A stretch of DNA of 64,000 nucleotides, from the NCBI RefSeq assembly GCF_030580955.1, contig NZ_JAUQON010000003.1, positions 310,001 through 374,000 on the forward strand, read 5' to 3'. Of the stretch, positions 43,909 through 51,508 are shown piece by piece (the stretch's first letter is position 1; each line of letters opens with the position of its first letter). The DNA is from Hymenobacter convexus. Lineage in GTDB: Bacteria; Bacteroidota; Bacteroidia; Cytophagales; Hymenobacteraceae. Under the pieces are notes generated by a model. That model was not told where the DNA came from and did not search any database. It was given only the letters and a program-made list of their open reading frames with translations. Both the position numbers and the translations under genes were made by a program.

Positions 43909-44456
43909 ATGTCATTTTGGGATTGTACCGGTGTTGGTGCCGGTGTTGGTGCCGGTGTTGGTGCCGGTGTTGGTGCCGGTGTTGGTGCCGGGTCTTTAAT
44001 GAATATCCAACTAACGTTACCACTAACCTTTTCTTTACCCATTTCCTTCCGAAGCTCGTCGCGTAGGGAATTCATTAAAGGGTCTAGGTCAAGGGGCTTA
44101 GAATTGCGAACATCATCAGTAAACTTAACGGCAAGGGCTACTTGTTCTTTGCTACCTAAGTATTGTATATCTGCGATGGCTTCCTGTACCTCGCCCCTAA
44201 CTTGGTGCAATAAATTCAAGCGTAAATACGGGCTGAATTTTGCCAACCCGCGATACGCTTTTATCAAGTAGGCGATGCGCTGTTCCCTTCTTTTAGCTTC
44301 AATTTCACGGTCAACGGTGAATTGATGAGTAGCCGTCCATCCTTTAATAGCCACCGTAGCACTATACATCGCGGCGGCTACAACTAGTAGCGTGCCTAAG
44401 AAGGCAATTAAAGGGGGCGTTACAACTTGGAAGAATGAAGCTGTTTGCAGAAGCAT
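43893..44456 (-). CDS. Membrane protein with Pro-Ala-Pro-Thr tail
   Basis: A 187-residue protein with one N-terminal membrane helix (about 10-32), a helical soluble part with an RREQR-like basic stretch (IEAKRREQRIAYLIKAYRGLA), and a tail of about five PAPT repeats (about 155-175). The repeats come from five exact 12-base units. The gene is AT-richer than its neighbours. Probably an inner-membrane protein facing the cytoplasm with a rigid tail. Function unknown; it may be a moron or superinfection factor. Confidence 0.65.
   Translation of the reverse strand: MLLQTASFFQVVTPPLIAFLGTLLVVAAAMYSATVAIKGWTATHQFTVDREIEAKRREQRIAYLIKAYRGLAKFSPYLRLNLLHQVRGEVQEAIADIQYLGSKEQVALAVKFTDDVRNSKPLDLDPLMNSLRDELRKEMGKEKVSGNVSWIFIKDPAPTPAPTPAPTPAPTPAPTPVQSQNDIKKAP
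43930..43989. repeat. 12-bp tandem repeat, five units
   Basis: Unit GGTGTTGGTGCC repeated exactly five times inside the membrane-protein gene; encodes the PAPT tail. Exact repetition implies recent slippage. Confidence 0.93.
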
Positions 44457-44517
44457 AAAACTGAAATGCAGGTAGTGTCAAATGCCCGCAAACCTAGCTA
44501 ATTCAGCACAATTAAAT

Positions 44518-45255
44518 TTAAAACGGCAGCTTCATCGTCTTCTGAAACGGATGCTTCCGCTTAGCCAGCTTGCCATCCTTCTTTTCCTGAATCGCATCAC
44601 CGAAGCAGCGCTTCAGTAGCTCGAAGTCGGCCCTCTCCGCATCGATGTTCCGGAATTCGGCCAGCCCACCCTGGCCCACGAACGTATCCTTCTGAATGAA
44701 GGTGTAGCGCGTATCCTTCCAGATGATGCGGTGGTAGTAGGCGTTCAGGCAGGAAATCCAGTAATCCTCGTTGCAGATGATATCGGGGTTGTACCAGAGC
44801 TTCGAGCCGGCCAGCAGCCCGGTGGCGCAGCCGGTGATGTAGCCTGTAAGGCTGATAGGCGCCAGGCTCTTGTACATCGTCGGGTTGGGGTTGCTGGTGA
44901 AGCCCCAGAGGTACGCCCCGGCCTGTTTGGCGGCGTAGGCGGTTTCCTGCACGATGGCCTGCACCCGGTCGGGCGCCACGCTCACCTTCTCGCCGGCCGG
45001 CAGGTACATGCGCCGAAAGTCGGTGATGTCGTCGTCGAGCTGGAGCATGTCGCCGAAGTGAGAGTACATCCAGTTGCGCTTGCGGGCCAGGCCCACCACG
45101 CTATCGGGGTGCGTTACCAGCTCCGCGTCCGGGTGCGCCAGCGCGTACTCGGCCCGCTGGCTCTCCGGAATGCAGAGAATGGCCGAGGGCACCACCGCCA
45201 GGGTGAGGATGCGGCCGGCCCGCTTGTGCGAGGGAATGACTATCGGGACTTCCAT
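44518..45255 (-). CDS. TAGT-type glycosyltransferase
   Basis: A 245-residue GT-A fold glycosyltransferase resembling the TET-associated glycosyltransferases (TAGT). Signature parts: N-terminal nucleotide-sugar strand VPIVIPSHKRAGRILTL, then GLARKRNWM, the metal-binding acidic triad LDDDI (near 74), ICNEDYW (near 162) and FVGQGGLAEFRN near the C-terminus. In other phages such enzymes add sugars to hydroxymethylated bases in phage DNA, blocking host nucleases. No TET/JBP oxygenase or hydroxymethylase gene is seen here, so the acceptor is unknown and could be protein. The 3' end of the ParB-like gene overlaps its start by 16 bases. Confidence 0.75.
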   Translation of the reverse strand: MEVPIVIPSHKRAGRILTLAVVPSAILCIPESQRAEYALAHPDAELVTHPDSVVGLARKRNWMYSHFGDMLQLDDDITDFRRMYLPAGEKVSVAPDRVQAIVQETAYAAKQAGAYLWGFTSNPNPTMYKSLAPISLTGYITGCATGLLAGSKLWYNPDIICNEDYWISCLNAYYHRIIWKDTRYTFIQKDTFVGQGGLAEFRNIDAERADFELLKRCFGDAIQEKKDGKLAKRKHPFQKTMKLPF

Positions 45256-45863
45256 TTCTCGCAGAAGACTTTCGCGTCGATGACGCGGGTTTGGCCCACT
45301 TCCTTGCTTTTGTAGCTCTGCTCCTTGGCCAGGCCCAGCACCTCGCGCACGAAGTTGGCGTCGATGTCGTTGCGGCAGACAATCACCACGGCGTCGTACT
45401 TCTCCGAAAACTCGGCCACAATCGGAAACTCCGCCTCCGCCTCCTTGCCGGCGCCGGTGGCTGCTTCGGCCTCGGCATCGAGCGCGCTCAGCTGCACGCC
45501 CACGTCGGCCATCACGTCGTCGTAGTCCTGGCGCAGAATGTCATCAATCCACTCGCCCTCGTTGACGTTGGACGCCAGGATGATTTTCCGGCGCTGGGTG
45601 TCCGTGAGCTCGCCGGTGGGCTCCAGTACCGTGACCTCGTAGCTCGGGCCGTAGAGGCCCAGCAGCAGGTTGTGGCGCTTGTTGAAGGTGAGCAGCACGC
45701 CCTCGTTGTCGACGGTGGCCGCTTCAAAGGTGCCGAGTTCGAGCAGCTTCTGCTCCAGACGGCGGCGCTTCTCGGCCGTGATTTTGCCGAAGGGGTTGTT
45801 TTCGAGCGGCGTGAGCTGGTCGAGGCGGCGCTGGACAGGCCGCCACATGCGGGGATGGGCCAT
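45240..45863 (-). CDS. ParB-like nuclease-domain protein
   Basis: A 207-residue protein with an N-terminal ParB/sulfiredoxin-like domain: LTPLENNPFGKITAEKRRRL, TVDNEGVLLTFNKRHNLLLG, and DTQRRKIILASNVNEGEWID. The C-terminal part (about 135-207) is separate (YDAVVIVCRNDIDANFVREV). Phage ParB-like proteins often accompany DNA-modifying enzymes and may bind or nick DNA. Here it overlaps the glycosyltransferase gene, supporting a joint role in DNA modification. It overlaps the next small gene upstream by ATGA. Confidence 0.75.
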   Translation of the reverse strand: MAHPRMWRPVQRRLDQLTPLENNPFGKITAEKRRRLEQKLLELGTFEAATVDNEGVLLTFNKRHNLLLGLYGPSYEVTVLEPTGELTDTQRRKIILASNVNEGEWIDDILRQDYDDVMADVGVQLSALDAEAEAATGAGKEAEAEFPIVAEFSEKYDAVVIVCRNDIDANFVREVLGLAKEQSYKSKEVGQTRVIDAKVFCEKWKSR

Positions 45864-46045
45864 CAGGAACGGTGGTAATGGTGGCGGCGCTCACGCTCGT
45901 GCACGCGCTGCCGGTGTTGATAATAGCGCCGCGACTTGCGCGGGGCCTGCTGAAAGCGGGGGGGCATCACGCACGAGAGCACGCACAGCCCCAGCATAAG
46001 GCCGACGACTACCAGCGCGATGCGGGCAAAGAGGCCGGTTCTCAT
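45863..46045 (-). CDS. Small membrane protein or lipoprotein with basic tail
   Basis: A 60-residue protein. A hydrophobic N-terminus (LFARIALVVVGLMLGLCVLSC) has Cys at the end of the helix, so it may be a lipoprotein. The tail is very rich in Arg, His and Tyr (ERERRHHYHRS). It overlaps the genes on both sides by four bases, so it is clearly part of the operon. Function unknown. Confidence 0.6.
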   Translation of the reverse strand: MRTGLFARIALVVVGLMLGLCVLSCVMPPRFQQAPRKSRRYYQHRQRVHERERRHHYHRS

Positions 46046-46761
46046 GCCTGGGGCAGCGAGAGCTGCATTTCGAGGTGGGCCAGCTCTACGCCCATCTGGG
46101 CAATTTTCTGCTCCAGCTCGCTGCGCTTCTCGGCCGAGGTCGCGCTTTCGAGCTTCTTTTTGGCCTTGCTCAGGTTCGAGCGCAGGTTCTGGCGGTCTTT
46201 CACCAGTTGGGCCCGGTCCACTACCGGCGCGGCTTCAGGGGCGGGCTGCTCCGCCTCCAGGGCCACGGCCTCGCCGGCCACCAGGCGCCGGCGTTTCTCC
46301 GAGAGGGCGTTGTACTGGTTTTGCAGGCGCAGGATTTCGCCCACGACGCGCGGGCCCTCGGCCGGCGCGAGGTCGGCCAGCGTGTTGCTCAGCTGGCACC
46401 GCTGATTGTACACCCGCTGCATGAGCTGGGTGAGCTCGTCCACCTCCGCGCGCACGGCTTCGGGCACTGCCTCGGGCGCGGGCTGCTCGGCCAGCGGCTC
46501 GACCACCGGGGCCACCGCGCCCTGCACCGCTTGCGCGAAGTGGCTCAGCACTTCCTGCACGTCGCCCAGCCGGCCGCCGCAGCCCACCTTCACCAGCTCG
46601 TAGCGCAGCTTCGCGCGGCTCGAGTCCGACTCTTTGCGCAGCAGCATGCTGACCAGGCTGCGCGGGCCGCCGTGCTCCTGCAGCAGCAGCACGCCGGCGC
46701 GGTAGTCGGCCGACTCGCCGGCTTCGAGCCAGCTGATAACCCCTTCTCGTTCTTGTCCCAT
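46042..46761 (-). CDS. Coiled-coil phage protein
   Basis: A 239-residue protein. The N-terminal part (EGVISWLEAGESADYRAGVL) is common in Bacteroidota phages and elements. Two helical coiled-coil parts (about 105-155 and 180-235, KDRQNLRSNLSKAKKKLES) are linked by Ala/Pro-rich segments. No enzymatic motif. It starts the ParB-TAGT operon in transcription order. Confidence 0.65.
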   Translation of the reverse strand: MGQEREGVISWLEAGESADYRAGVLLLQEHGGPRSLVSMLLRKESDSSRAKLRYELVKVGCGGRLGDVQEVLSHFAQAVQGAVAPVVEPLAEQPAPEAVPEAVRAEVDELTQLMQRVYNQRCQLSNTLADLAPAEGPRVVGEILRLQNQYNALSEKRRRLVAGEAVALEAEQPAPEAAPVVDRAQLVKDRQNLRSNLSKAKKKLESATSAEKRSELEQKIAQMGVELAHLEMQLSLPQA

Positions 46762-46834
46762 CGTTGGATTGCTTGGATTTCAGGTTCGTTGAAATCCAAG
46801 CTAGCCGAAGGAGCCGGCGGCCCGTAGGACGCAA

Positions 46835-47053
46835 TCAGGCGAGCAGCAGGGCGTAAAACGTGGCTACCTCCTGCCGGCGGTCGCTGAGCTCGAGCACCTG
46901 GTAGGGCTCGGCAAACGCATCGGTTTCGGCCAGCAACTCCTCAATGAGCGCCAGGTACTGGCGCACGCCTTCCCGCAGTTTTTTGGGTTTGATGCCGTGC
47001 TCCGTGAGCACCTGCGCGAGGGGCGGCAACCGGGAAAAGGGAGCGGGGGACAT
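46835..47053 (-). CDS. Small phage protein
   Basis: A 72-residue helical acidic protein (GIKPKKLREGVRQYLALIEE). It lies just upstream of the coiled-coil protein gene and likely shares its transcript. No family recognised. Confidence 0.55.
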   Translation of the reverse strand: MSPAPFSRLPPLAQVLTEHGIKPKKLREGVRQYLALIEELLAETDAFAEPYQVLELSDRRQEVATFYALLLA

Positions 47054-47229
47054 GGGCAGCGCCAGGAAAAGCCGGAGGAATCGCTGCGAATTACCTGTGA
47101 CGCCAAAACGCCCCAGAAACTACGGGACTTGCACCCGCGCGCTCCCCCGGCCGTTTCCAGGGAAGGCACGGCCGAGGGGCATTTTGGCAAGAAGGGTAAC
47201 AGGTAATTCGCGGGGGCGAAGATAAAAGC

Positions 47230-47261
47230 AAAAAGCCCCGCCGGGATGGGCGGGGCTTTTT
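47230..47261 (-). terminator. Intrinsic terminator (GC-rich, recurrent type)
   Basis: AAAAAGCCCCGCC hairpin with T run on either side, after the small gene at 47281. Near-identical to 32566-32596. The rest of 47054-47280 shows nothing. Confidence 0.9.
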
Positions 47262-47280
47262 GCTCAAACACTGGCTGGGC

Positions 47281-47475
47281 CTACTTCGGGGCCTCCTCAG
47301 CGGCCGCGAGGGCTTTGGCAGCCGCCTTGGGCGACCTGGCCTTCAGCACGTGGGTTTTGCCCACCAGCTCGTCGGCCAGATCATCCGTGATTTTGTCGAA
47401 CGCAATGTTGTCGCCCTTGTAGTTGAGGCCCTTCAGGCCGTTGGTGTTCACCAGCTCATACTTGGTCAGTGCCAT
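47281..47475 (-). CDS. Small phage protein after the capsid block
   Basis: A 64-residue protein (MALTKYELVNTNGLKGLNYKG, Ala/Lys-rich tail). Small proteins of this kind often follow major capsid genes in Bacteroidota phages. It is the last gene of the head transcript, ended by the terminator at 47230. Function unknown. Confidence 0.6.
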   Translation of the reverse strand: MALTKYELVNTNGLKGLNYKGDNIAFDKITDDLADELVGKTHVLKARSPKAAAKALAAAEEAPK

Positions 47476-47527
47476 GTAAGTACTTGTTTACGAATGAGGA
47501 ATAATTGAACAGCCCTGGGGGCCTGGC

Positions 47528-48199
47528 TTACGCCTTCAGCGGAATGGCCGCCGTGTAGTAGTACGGCACGTGGGTGAAGCCCTCGCCCGCGAACTTGAAG
47601 TCCGTGCCGTTCTTGTCGCCACCTTTCTTGCCGCTCTTGTAGTCGTGGTCGAAGATGACGCCCCGGCGCTTGTCGCCGGCGATGCGCTGGTTGCCGTTGC
47701 TGTCGCGGCCAATCACCACGAAGTCACCGTTCAGGGCCGCTTGAATCACGGCATCGGTTTCGGCCGAGCCCCGGGGCACGTAGGTGTTCACCTCGTGCTT
47801 GATGCTCTTGTTGCCCACCTCGCCGCCGCTGCTGTGGTTCACCTCGCCGGTGTCCTGGGCGAATTCCCACGGCACGAAGCCGCAACCGGTTTTGGGCACG
47901 ATGGCCGTGCTGACGGTTACCTTGTCGGCATCCGGCTCGGGGAACGTCTCGATGTCGCGCCGACGAATCACGTGCAGGTCGGTCAGGCCGCCGGGGTTGG
48001 GGCACTCGTCGAGGACGATGGCCTCAATGGGCACAATGGTGCAGGCCAGGGCGCTGCCGCTGGTGCCCACCAGGAAGGTGAGCAGCGCCGGCCCGTGGGG
48101 CAGGGCGTGGGCCACGGCCAGCGCGTGCTGCGGGAACATCGTGGCGGCCAGGAAAAGCAACATGCCGAACAGCATGCCGAATTGCAGGATTTTTTTCAT
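47528..48199 (-). CDS. Tail-tube-like structural protein with an N-terminal hydrophobic extension
   Basis: A 223-residue protein. Residues about 60-223 align along their full length with the protein at 53788-54333: CPNPGGL near the start, FPEP, and a C-terminal block DFVVIGRDSNGNQRIAG...GGDKNGTDFKFAGEG. The C-terminal block resembles those in proteins next to capsid genes in Bacteroidota phages, possibly tail tube. It has a 55-residue extension with a signal-like helix and a second hydrophobic segment, odd for a virion protein. It follows the major capsid gene after a hairpin. A structural role is inferred. Confidence 0.6.
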   Translation of the reverse strand: MKKILQFGMLFGMLLFLAATMFPQHALAVAHALPHGPALLTFLVGTSGSALACTIVPIEAIVLDECPNPGGLTDLHVIRRRDIETFPEPDADKVTVSTAIVPKTGCGFVPWEFAQDTGEVNHSSGGEVGNKSIKHEVNTYVPRGSAETDAVIQAALNGDFVVIGRDSNGNQRIAGDKRRGVIFDHDYKSGKKGGDKNGTDFKFAGEGFTHVPYYYTAAIPLKA

Positions 48200-48262
48200 G
48201 AGTGATAAAGAAGAATGGAAAGCGGGGGATGGTACCAGGTGAGATGCTTCGCGGCGGGAACT

Positions 48263-48305
48263 GAAAAGCCCAGGGCCCCAGCTACCCCTTCGGGCAGCCG
48301 GGGCC
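48263..48305 (-). terminator. Terminator after the major capsid gene
   Basis: A hairpin of GGCCCC and GGGGCC arms with an imperfect inner stem and a TTCG-type loop, followed on the minus strand by TTTT. It would dampen transcription after the capsid gene. Confidence 0.65.
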
Positions 48306-48312
48306 GTTTGGC

Positions 48313-49317
48313 TTAGGCCGGGTCGGGCTCGGCCGCTTCGGCGGCAATCAGCGCCTGGCCGAATTCCAGCGCGGCGTCGTTGCACCACACGTACTCGGCA
48401 ATACTGATATCGGGCGCGGCCTGGAAGTCGCACATGATGTCCACGTTGCGCTTGCTCTTCTCGATGAGGAACGAGTTGGGGCCCCCGCCCAGCGGGCCGG
48501 TCAGCCACACCAGGTTGTCGGCCGGCGTGATGATGACGCCGCCGGTGTCGGCCAGGCCGGGCTCGGGCGTGATGGTGATGGTCGTGCCGTCAATTGTGGT
48601 GTGCGAGAAGCCGCCGGTGTTGTTCGTGTTGGCGCCGAACGTGTTGCGGTAGTCGCGGTTGTAGAACGTGGCCGCGGTGGGCTCGACCAGCATCACCAGG
48701 TTGCGGTTGCGCAGGTGCGAGGGCACCTTGTCCGAAATGCCTTCGAGCTGGTCGATGGCGTTGTTCTGGGTGATGGGCACGCCGGCGAAGATGTTGCCGG
48801 CCGGCACCACGCCCGCCTTCGAGAGCAGGGGCAACAGACCGTCAAACACGCGGTTGGCGGTTTTCTTGTCCTTGTTGTACACGCCCTTGAACACGGCGTC
48901 GAGGTGCATTTCCTCCTTGGCGCGCTCGGCCAGCTTGTCGATGATGTACTGCTGGAACGGCACGTCGTACACCGAGCCCTGCTTGCTCTTGGCAATGCGG
49001 CCCAGGTAGCCCTTCCACATGGCCAGGATATCCGAGGGCTTGAGCGTGTAGTCGATTTTGCACTCGCGCACCTTGCCGATGCGGTTCTTGAAGCCCACCG
49101 TGCCCTTCGGGTCGAAGGTGTCCTTGCCGCCGGGCTGGAGCACGCTCGACACGAAAATCTGGGTCAGGGCCAGCTCGTCGGTCACGTCGGGGAACAGCCC
49201 CATGTAGTTGAGAAACGACTGGCCGGTAATGAGAATGGTCGTGAGCAGCTGCTCCGACTCGCGCAGGGTGTAGCCCTGCATTTTGGCGGGCAAGCCCGAG
49301 AAATCAATTGCTGACAT
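48313..49317 (-). CDS. Major capsid protein
   Basis: A 334-residue protein following the head protease and scaffold genes, which is where the major capsid gene sits in tailed phages. The N-terminal helix (GYTLRESEQLLTTILITGQSFLNYMGL), middle part (VPSHLRNRNLVMLVEPTAATFYNRDYRN) and C-terminal PDISIAEYVWCNDAALEFG are compatible with an HK97-like fold. No extended delta domain is evident beyond the separate scaffold. Confidence 0.75.
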   Translation of the reverse strand: MSAIDFSGLPAKMQGYTLRESEQLLTTILITGQSFLNYMGLFPDVTDELALTQIFVSSVLQPGGKDTFDPKGTVGFKNRIGKVRECKIDYTLKPSDILAMWKGYLGRIAKSKQGSVYDVPFQQYIIDKLAERAKEEMHLDAVFKGVYNKDKKTANRVFDGLLPLLSKAGVVPAGNIFAGVPITQNNAIDQLEGISDKVPSHLRNRNLVMLVEPTAATFYNRDYRNTFGANTNNTGGFSHTTIDGTTITITPEPGLADTGGVIITPADNLVWLTGPLGGGPNSFLIEKSKRNVDIMCDFQAAPDISIAEYVWCNDAALEFGQALIAAEAAEPDPA

Positions 49318-49380
49318 GCGAAGTATGCCGTAAAGCGAAAACGTGAAAAATTGAATGAATGACTACTGACGGCAGGGGGC

Positions 49381-49809
49381 CTATTTCTCGCCGACGCGCT
49401 TTTTGGCGCTGGCAATGGCTTTGGAAGCGGCGACTTCCCACGAAGCTTTCGGGCCCTCGTCCTCGCTGTCGAGGTCGTTGCTGTCGTCTTCCTGGCGGCC
49501 ATCGGTGGCCTTTTGGTTTTTCTTCCACTCCTCGAGCGTGGCCACCTTCTTGTTGGCGGCGTCCAGCTCGCCCGTCACTTTCGTGATGGTTTCGTTGGCG
49601 GTGGTGAGGCTGGCCGTCGCGGTGTCGAGCGCGGTCTGGGCCGTCACCCGAGCGGCTTCAGCCACGTTGGCGCGGGTATCGGCGTCGGCTTTCTCCTGGG
49701 TGAGCAGCGCGATTTTGTCATCAGCCGCCTGCAAGTGGGCTTCCGTCACCGCGTCGGTGCTGTTCTTCAGGCCCATGGCGCTGAGGATGTTCTTAAATTC
49801 AAATGCCAT
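49381..49809 (-). CDS. Scaffold-like protein
   Basis: A 142-residue, Ala/Thr-rich coiled coil (about 25-100; AAARVTAQTALDTATASLTT in part) with an acidic region (about 105-120) and a basic helical tail (KAIASAKKRVGEK). This is the typical composition of a scaffold placed between protease and capsid genes. ATG 49809 overlaps the protease stop by 11 bases. Confidence 0.75.
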   Translation of the reverse strand: MAFEFKNILSAMGLKNSTDAVTEAHLQAADDKIALLTQEKADADTRANVAEAARVTAQTALDTATASLTTANETITKVTGELDAANKKVATLEEWKKNQKATDGRQEDDSNDLDSEDEGPKASWEVAASKAIASAKKRVGEK

Positions 49810-50806
49810 TGTGTAATTGGAGGGTTTGAGTGATGGATGAAGCGAGTTTGCCCGAGCCCGACTGGGCCAGCTGCGCGGCTTTGTTGACGGCATCCTGCAG
49901 CGAGCCGATGGCATCGACCAGGCCGTGCTTTTTGGCCTCGGCGCCGCGGTAGACTTTGCCGGTGAAGACGTCCTCTTTCGTGCTCAGCTTGCCGGCGCGG
50001 CCCTTCTCCACGGCCGCGATGAAGGTTTCGCCAATCTGGTCGAGGTCGGCCTGCACCGAGGCGCGCACCGCGTCGCTGAGCGGCTCCACCGGGTTGAGGC
50101 GGGCCTTGTCCACGGCGCGGCCGGAGCGCAGGATTTCAACCTTGTAGCCCTGCTTTTCCAGGAAGGCTTCCTGGTTGATGCTCATGCAGAGCACGCCCAG
50201 GCTGCCGGCGTACCCGGTCGAGGCCGAGTTGATGAAGATGTAGCTGGCCTGGCTGGCAATCCAGTACGCGGCCGAAGCGCCCAGCCCGTCGATGTAGGCC
50301 ACCACGGGCTTGGCGCTCAGCGCGCAGGCCTGGGCCAGCTCCTCGGTGCCGTCCACCTGCCCGCCGGGCGAGTCGATGTCGAGCACGATGGCGGCAATCT
50401 CGGGGTCGCGGTTGGCGGCGTTGAGCTGGGCCACCAGGTCCTTCGTGCCCAGGGAGCAGTAGCCGCCGCGCTTCTGCACGGTGCCCTGAATCGGCAGCAC
50501 GGCCACTTTCGAGCCGCTGGTGTTGGCCGAGCCACCACCGCGGGGGCCGGCCAGCACCTGGCCCAGGCTCGCGGCCAGGCCGGCGGCGGGTGCCGGGTGT
50601 AGCACCCCGTTCCCGATGGCTTCGGCCACGGCCTGCCACATCGTGGCGTAGCCGTCCTTGTCCACGTGGGGGTAACGGCGCGGCTTCGATTCTTCGGCCA
50701 CCAGCGCGGGCAGGCCCTGGGCCAGGCGCGCCAGGATGCGCTCCTTGGCCAGGCCGTAATACGTTGATTCAAGCGCCCAAGCGGAACTGGTGAGCAAATC
50801 TTCCAT
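49799..50806 (-). CDS. S49-family head maturation protease
   Basis: A 335-residue SppA/ClpP-like protease. Motifs: VLDIDSPGGQVDGTEEL (near 141), the nucleophile region GLGASAAYWIAS with Ser178, TGYAGSLGVL and the lysine region RAVDKARLNP (near 230-240). In phages it cleaves scaffold and capsid during head maturation. An N-terminal helical region of about 95 residues precedes the domain. All key residues appear present. Confidence 0.92.
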   Translation of the reverse strand: MEDLLTSSAWALESTYYGLAKERILARLAQGLPALVAEESKPRRYPHVDKDGYATMWQAVAEAIGNGVLHPAPAAGLAASLGQVLAGPRGGGSANTSGSKVAVLPIQGTVQKRGGYCSLGTKDLVAQLNAANRDPEIAAIVLDIDSPGGQVDGTEELAQACALSAKPVVAYIDGLGASAAYWIASQASYIFINSASTGYAGSLGVLCMSINQEAFLEKQGYKVEILRSGRAVDKARLNPVEPLSDAVRASVQADLDQIGETFIAAVEKGRAGKLSTKEDVFTGKVYRGAEAKKHGLVDAIGSLQDAVNKAAQLAQSGSGKLASSITQTLQLHNGI

Positions 50807-50882
50807 GGATAGCCCGCTTTGGTGGCGGTATACAATGTTCGCCTTTTGCCCCGCCGGCCCATAGGACGGTTTTGCACCCCCG

Positions 50883-50910
50883 AAAAAGCCCCGCCGGGTG
50901 GGGCGGGGCT
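50883..50910 (-). terminator. Intrinsic terminator (GC-rich, recurrent type)
   Basis: AAAAAGCCCCGCC stem with complement, between the small membrane gene at 50918 and the protease. It separates tail and head transcription units. Confidence 0.85.
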
Positions 50911-50917
50911 TGGTGTT

Positions 50918-51013
50918 TTAGCGCAGAGGCAACTTCCAGCAGGCGGCCACGAGGGCCATGGCCAGCAGCACGAGCACGGCCGCGCGCAGGTAGGTGGCGA
51001 AGGTGCGGGGCAT
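50918..51013 (-). CDS. Tiny membrane protein (31 residues)
   Basis: A 31-residue reading frame: a basic start (MPRTFATYLR), a membrane helix (AAVLVLLAMALVAACW), and a basic end (KLPLR). Its ATG overlaps the TGA of the upstream gene (ATGA), and a terminator follows five bases after its own stop. This close fit supports a real gene. It may help lysis or be an assembly factor. Confidence 0.6.
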   Translation of the reverse strand: MPRTFATYLRAAVLVLLAMALVAACWKLPLR

Positions 51014-51504
51014 CAGGCGGCAGGCTCCTCGTCGTGGCCGAAGCGATACCAGGGCGGGCCATCGGCGGCGTCCATCGCCGCCTCCAGCTGGGCCACCTGC
51101 GTTTCGCTGGGCAGCGCGTGCATCTGCTGGCCAAAGGCGTTGCCGCGCTCGGCCAGCGGGCGCGGGTCGTTGGCCAGCAGGTCAGCCCACTCCTGGTCGG
51201 TTTCCCGGTGGCGGGTGTAGACAATCTCCTGGGTCCGGACGTCGATGATTTCCGAATTGAGGGCCTTGTAGGTGGCTTTGTAGTTGGCCACCACGGCGCC
51301 GGCATCGGCGCCGGCCGTGCCGTCCGCGTTGGTGAAAAAATGCCGCACCCACACCTCCACATAGACTTCCACGTCGCCGGTTTGAGGGTTTTGCACCGGG
51401 TAGTGCGTCAGGTAGCGCTGCACGCGCTGAAAGACGAGCGGGCCAATGTGCAGCGGGCGGATGGCGCGGTCGATGAAGGGCGGGGCGGAAAGGACGAGCG
51501 GCAT
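51013..51504 (-). CDS. Phage protein of the tail block
   Basis: A 163-residue protein. The N-terminus (IRPLHIGPLVFQRVQRYLTH) is followed by NPQTGDVEVYVEVWVRHFF, suggestive of a beta-rich structural protein, and a charged helical end. It lies four bases downstream of the fibre-like gene and upstream of the tiny membrane gene. Function unknown. Confidence 0.6.
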   Translation of the reverse strand: MPLVLSAPPFIDRAIRPLHIGPLVFQRVQRYLTHYPVQNPQTGDVEVYVEVWVRHFFTNADGTAGADAGAVVANYKATYKALNSEIIDVRTQEIVYTRHRETDQEWADLLANDPRPLAERGNAFGQQMHALPSETQVAQLEAAMDAADGPPWYRFGHDEEPAA

Positions 51505-51508
51505 GGGG

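Noticed and set aside
43930..43989. Possible CRISPR-like array
   Set aside because: Contiguous 12-base units without spacers, in frame inside a gene.
48200..48508. Upstream extension of the protein starting at 48199
   Set aside because: It runs antisense-like through the terminator and the end of the capsid gene; the signal-like ATG at 48199 is better.
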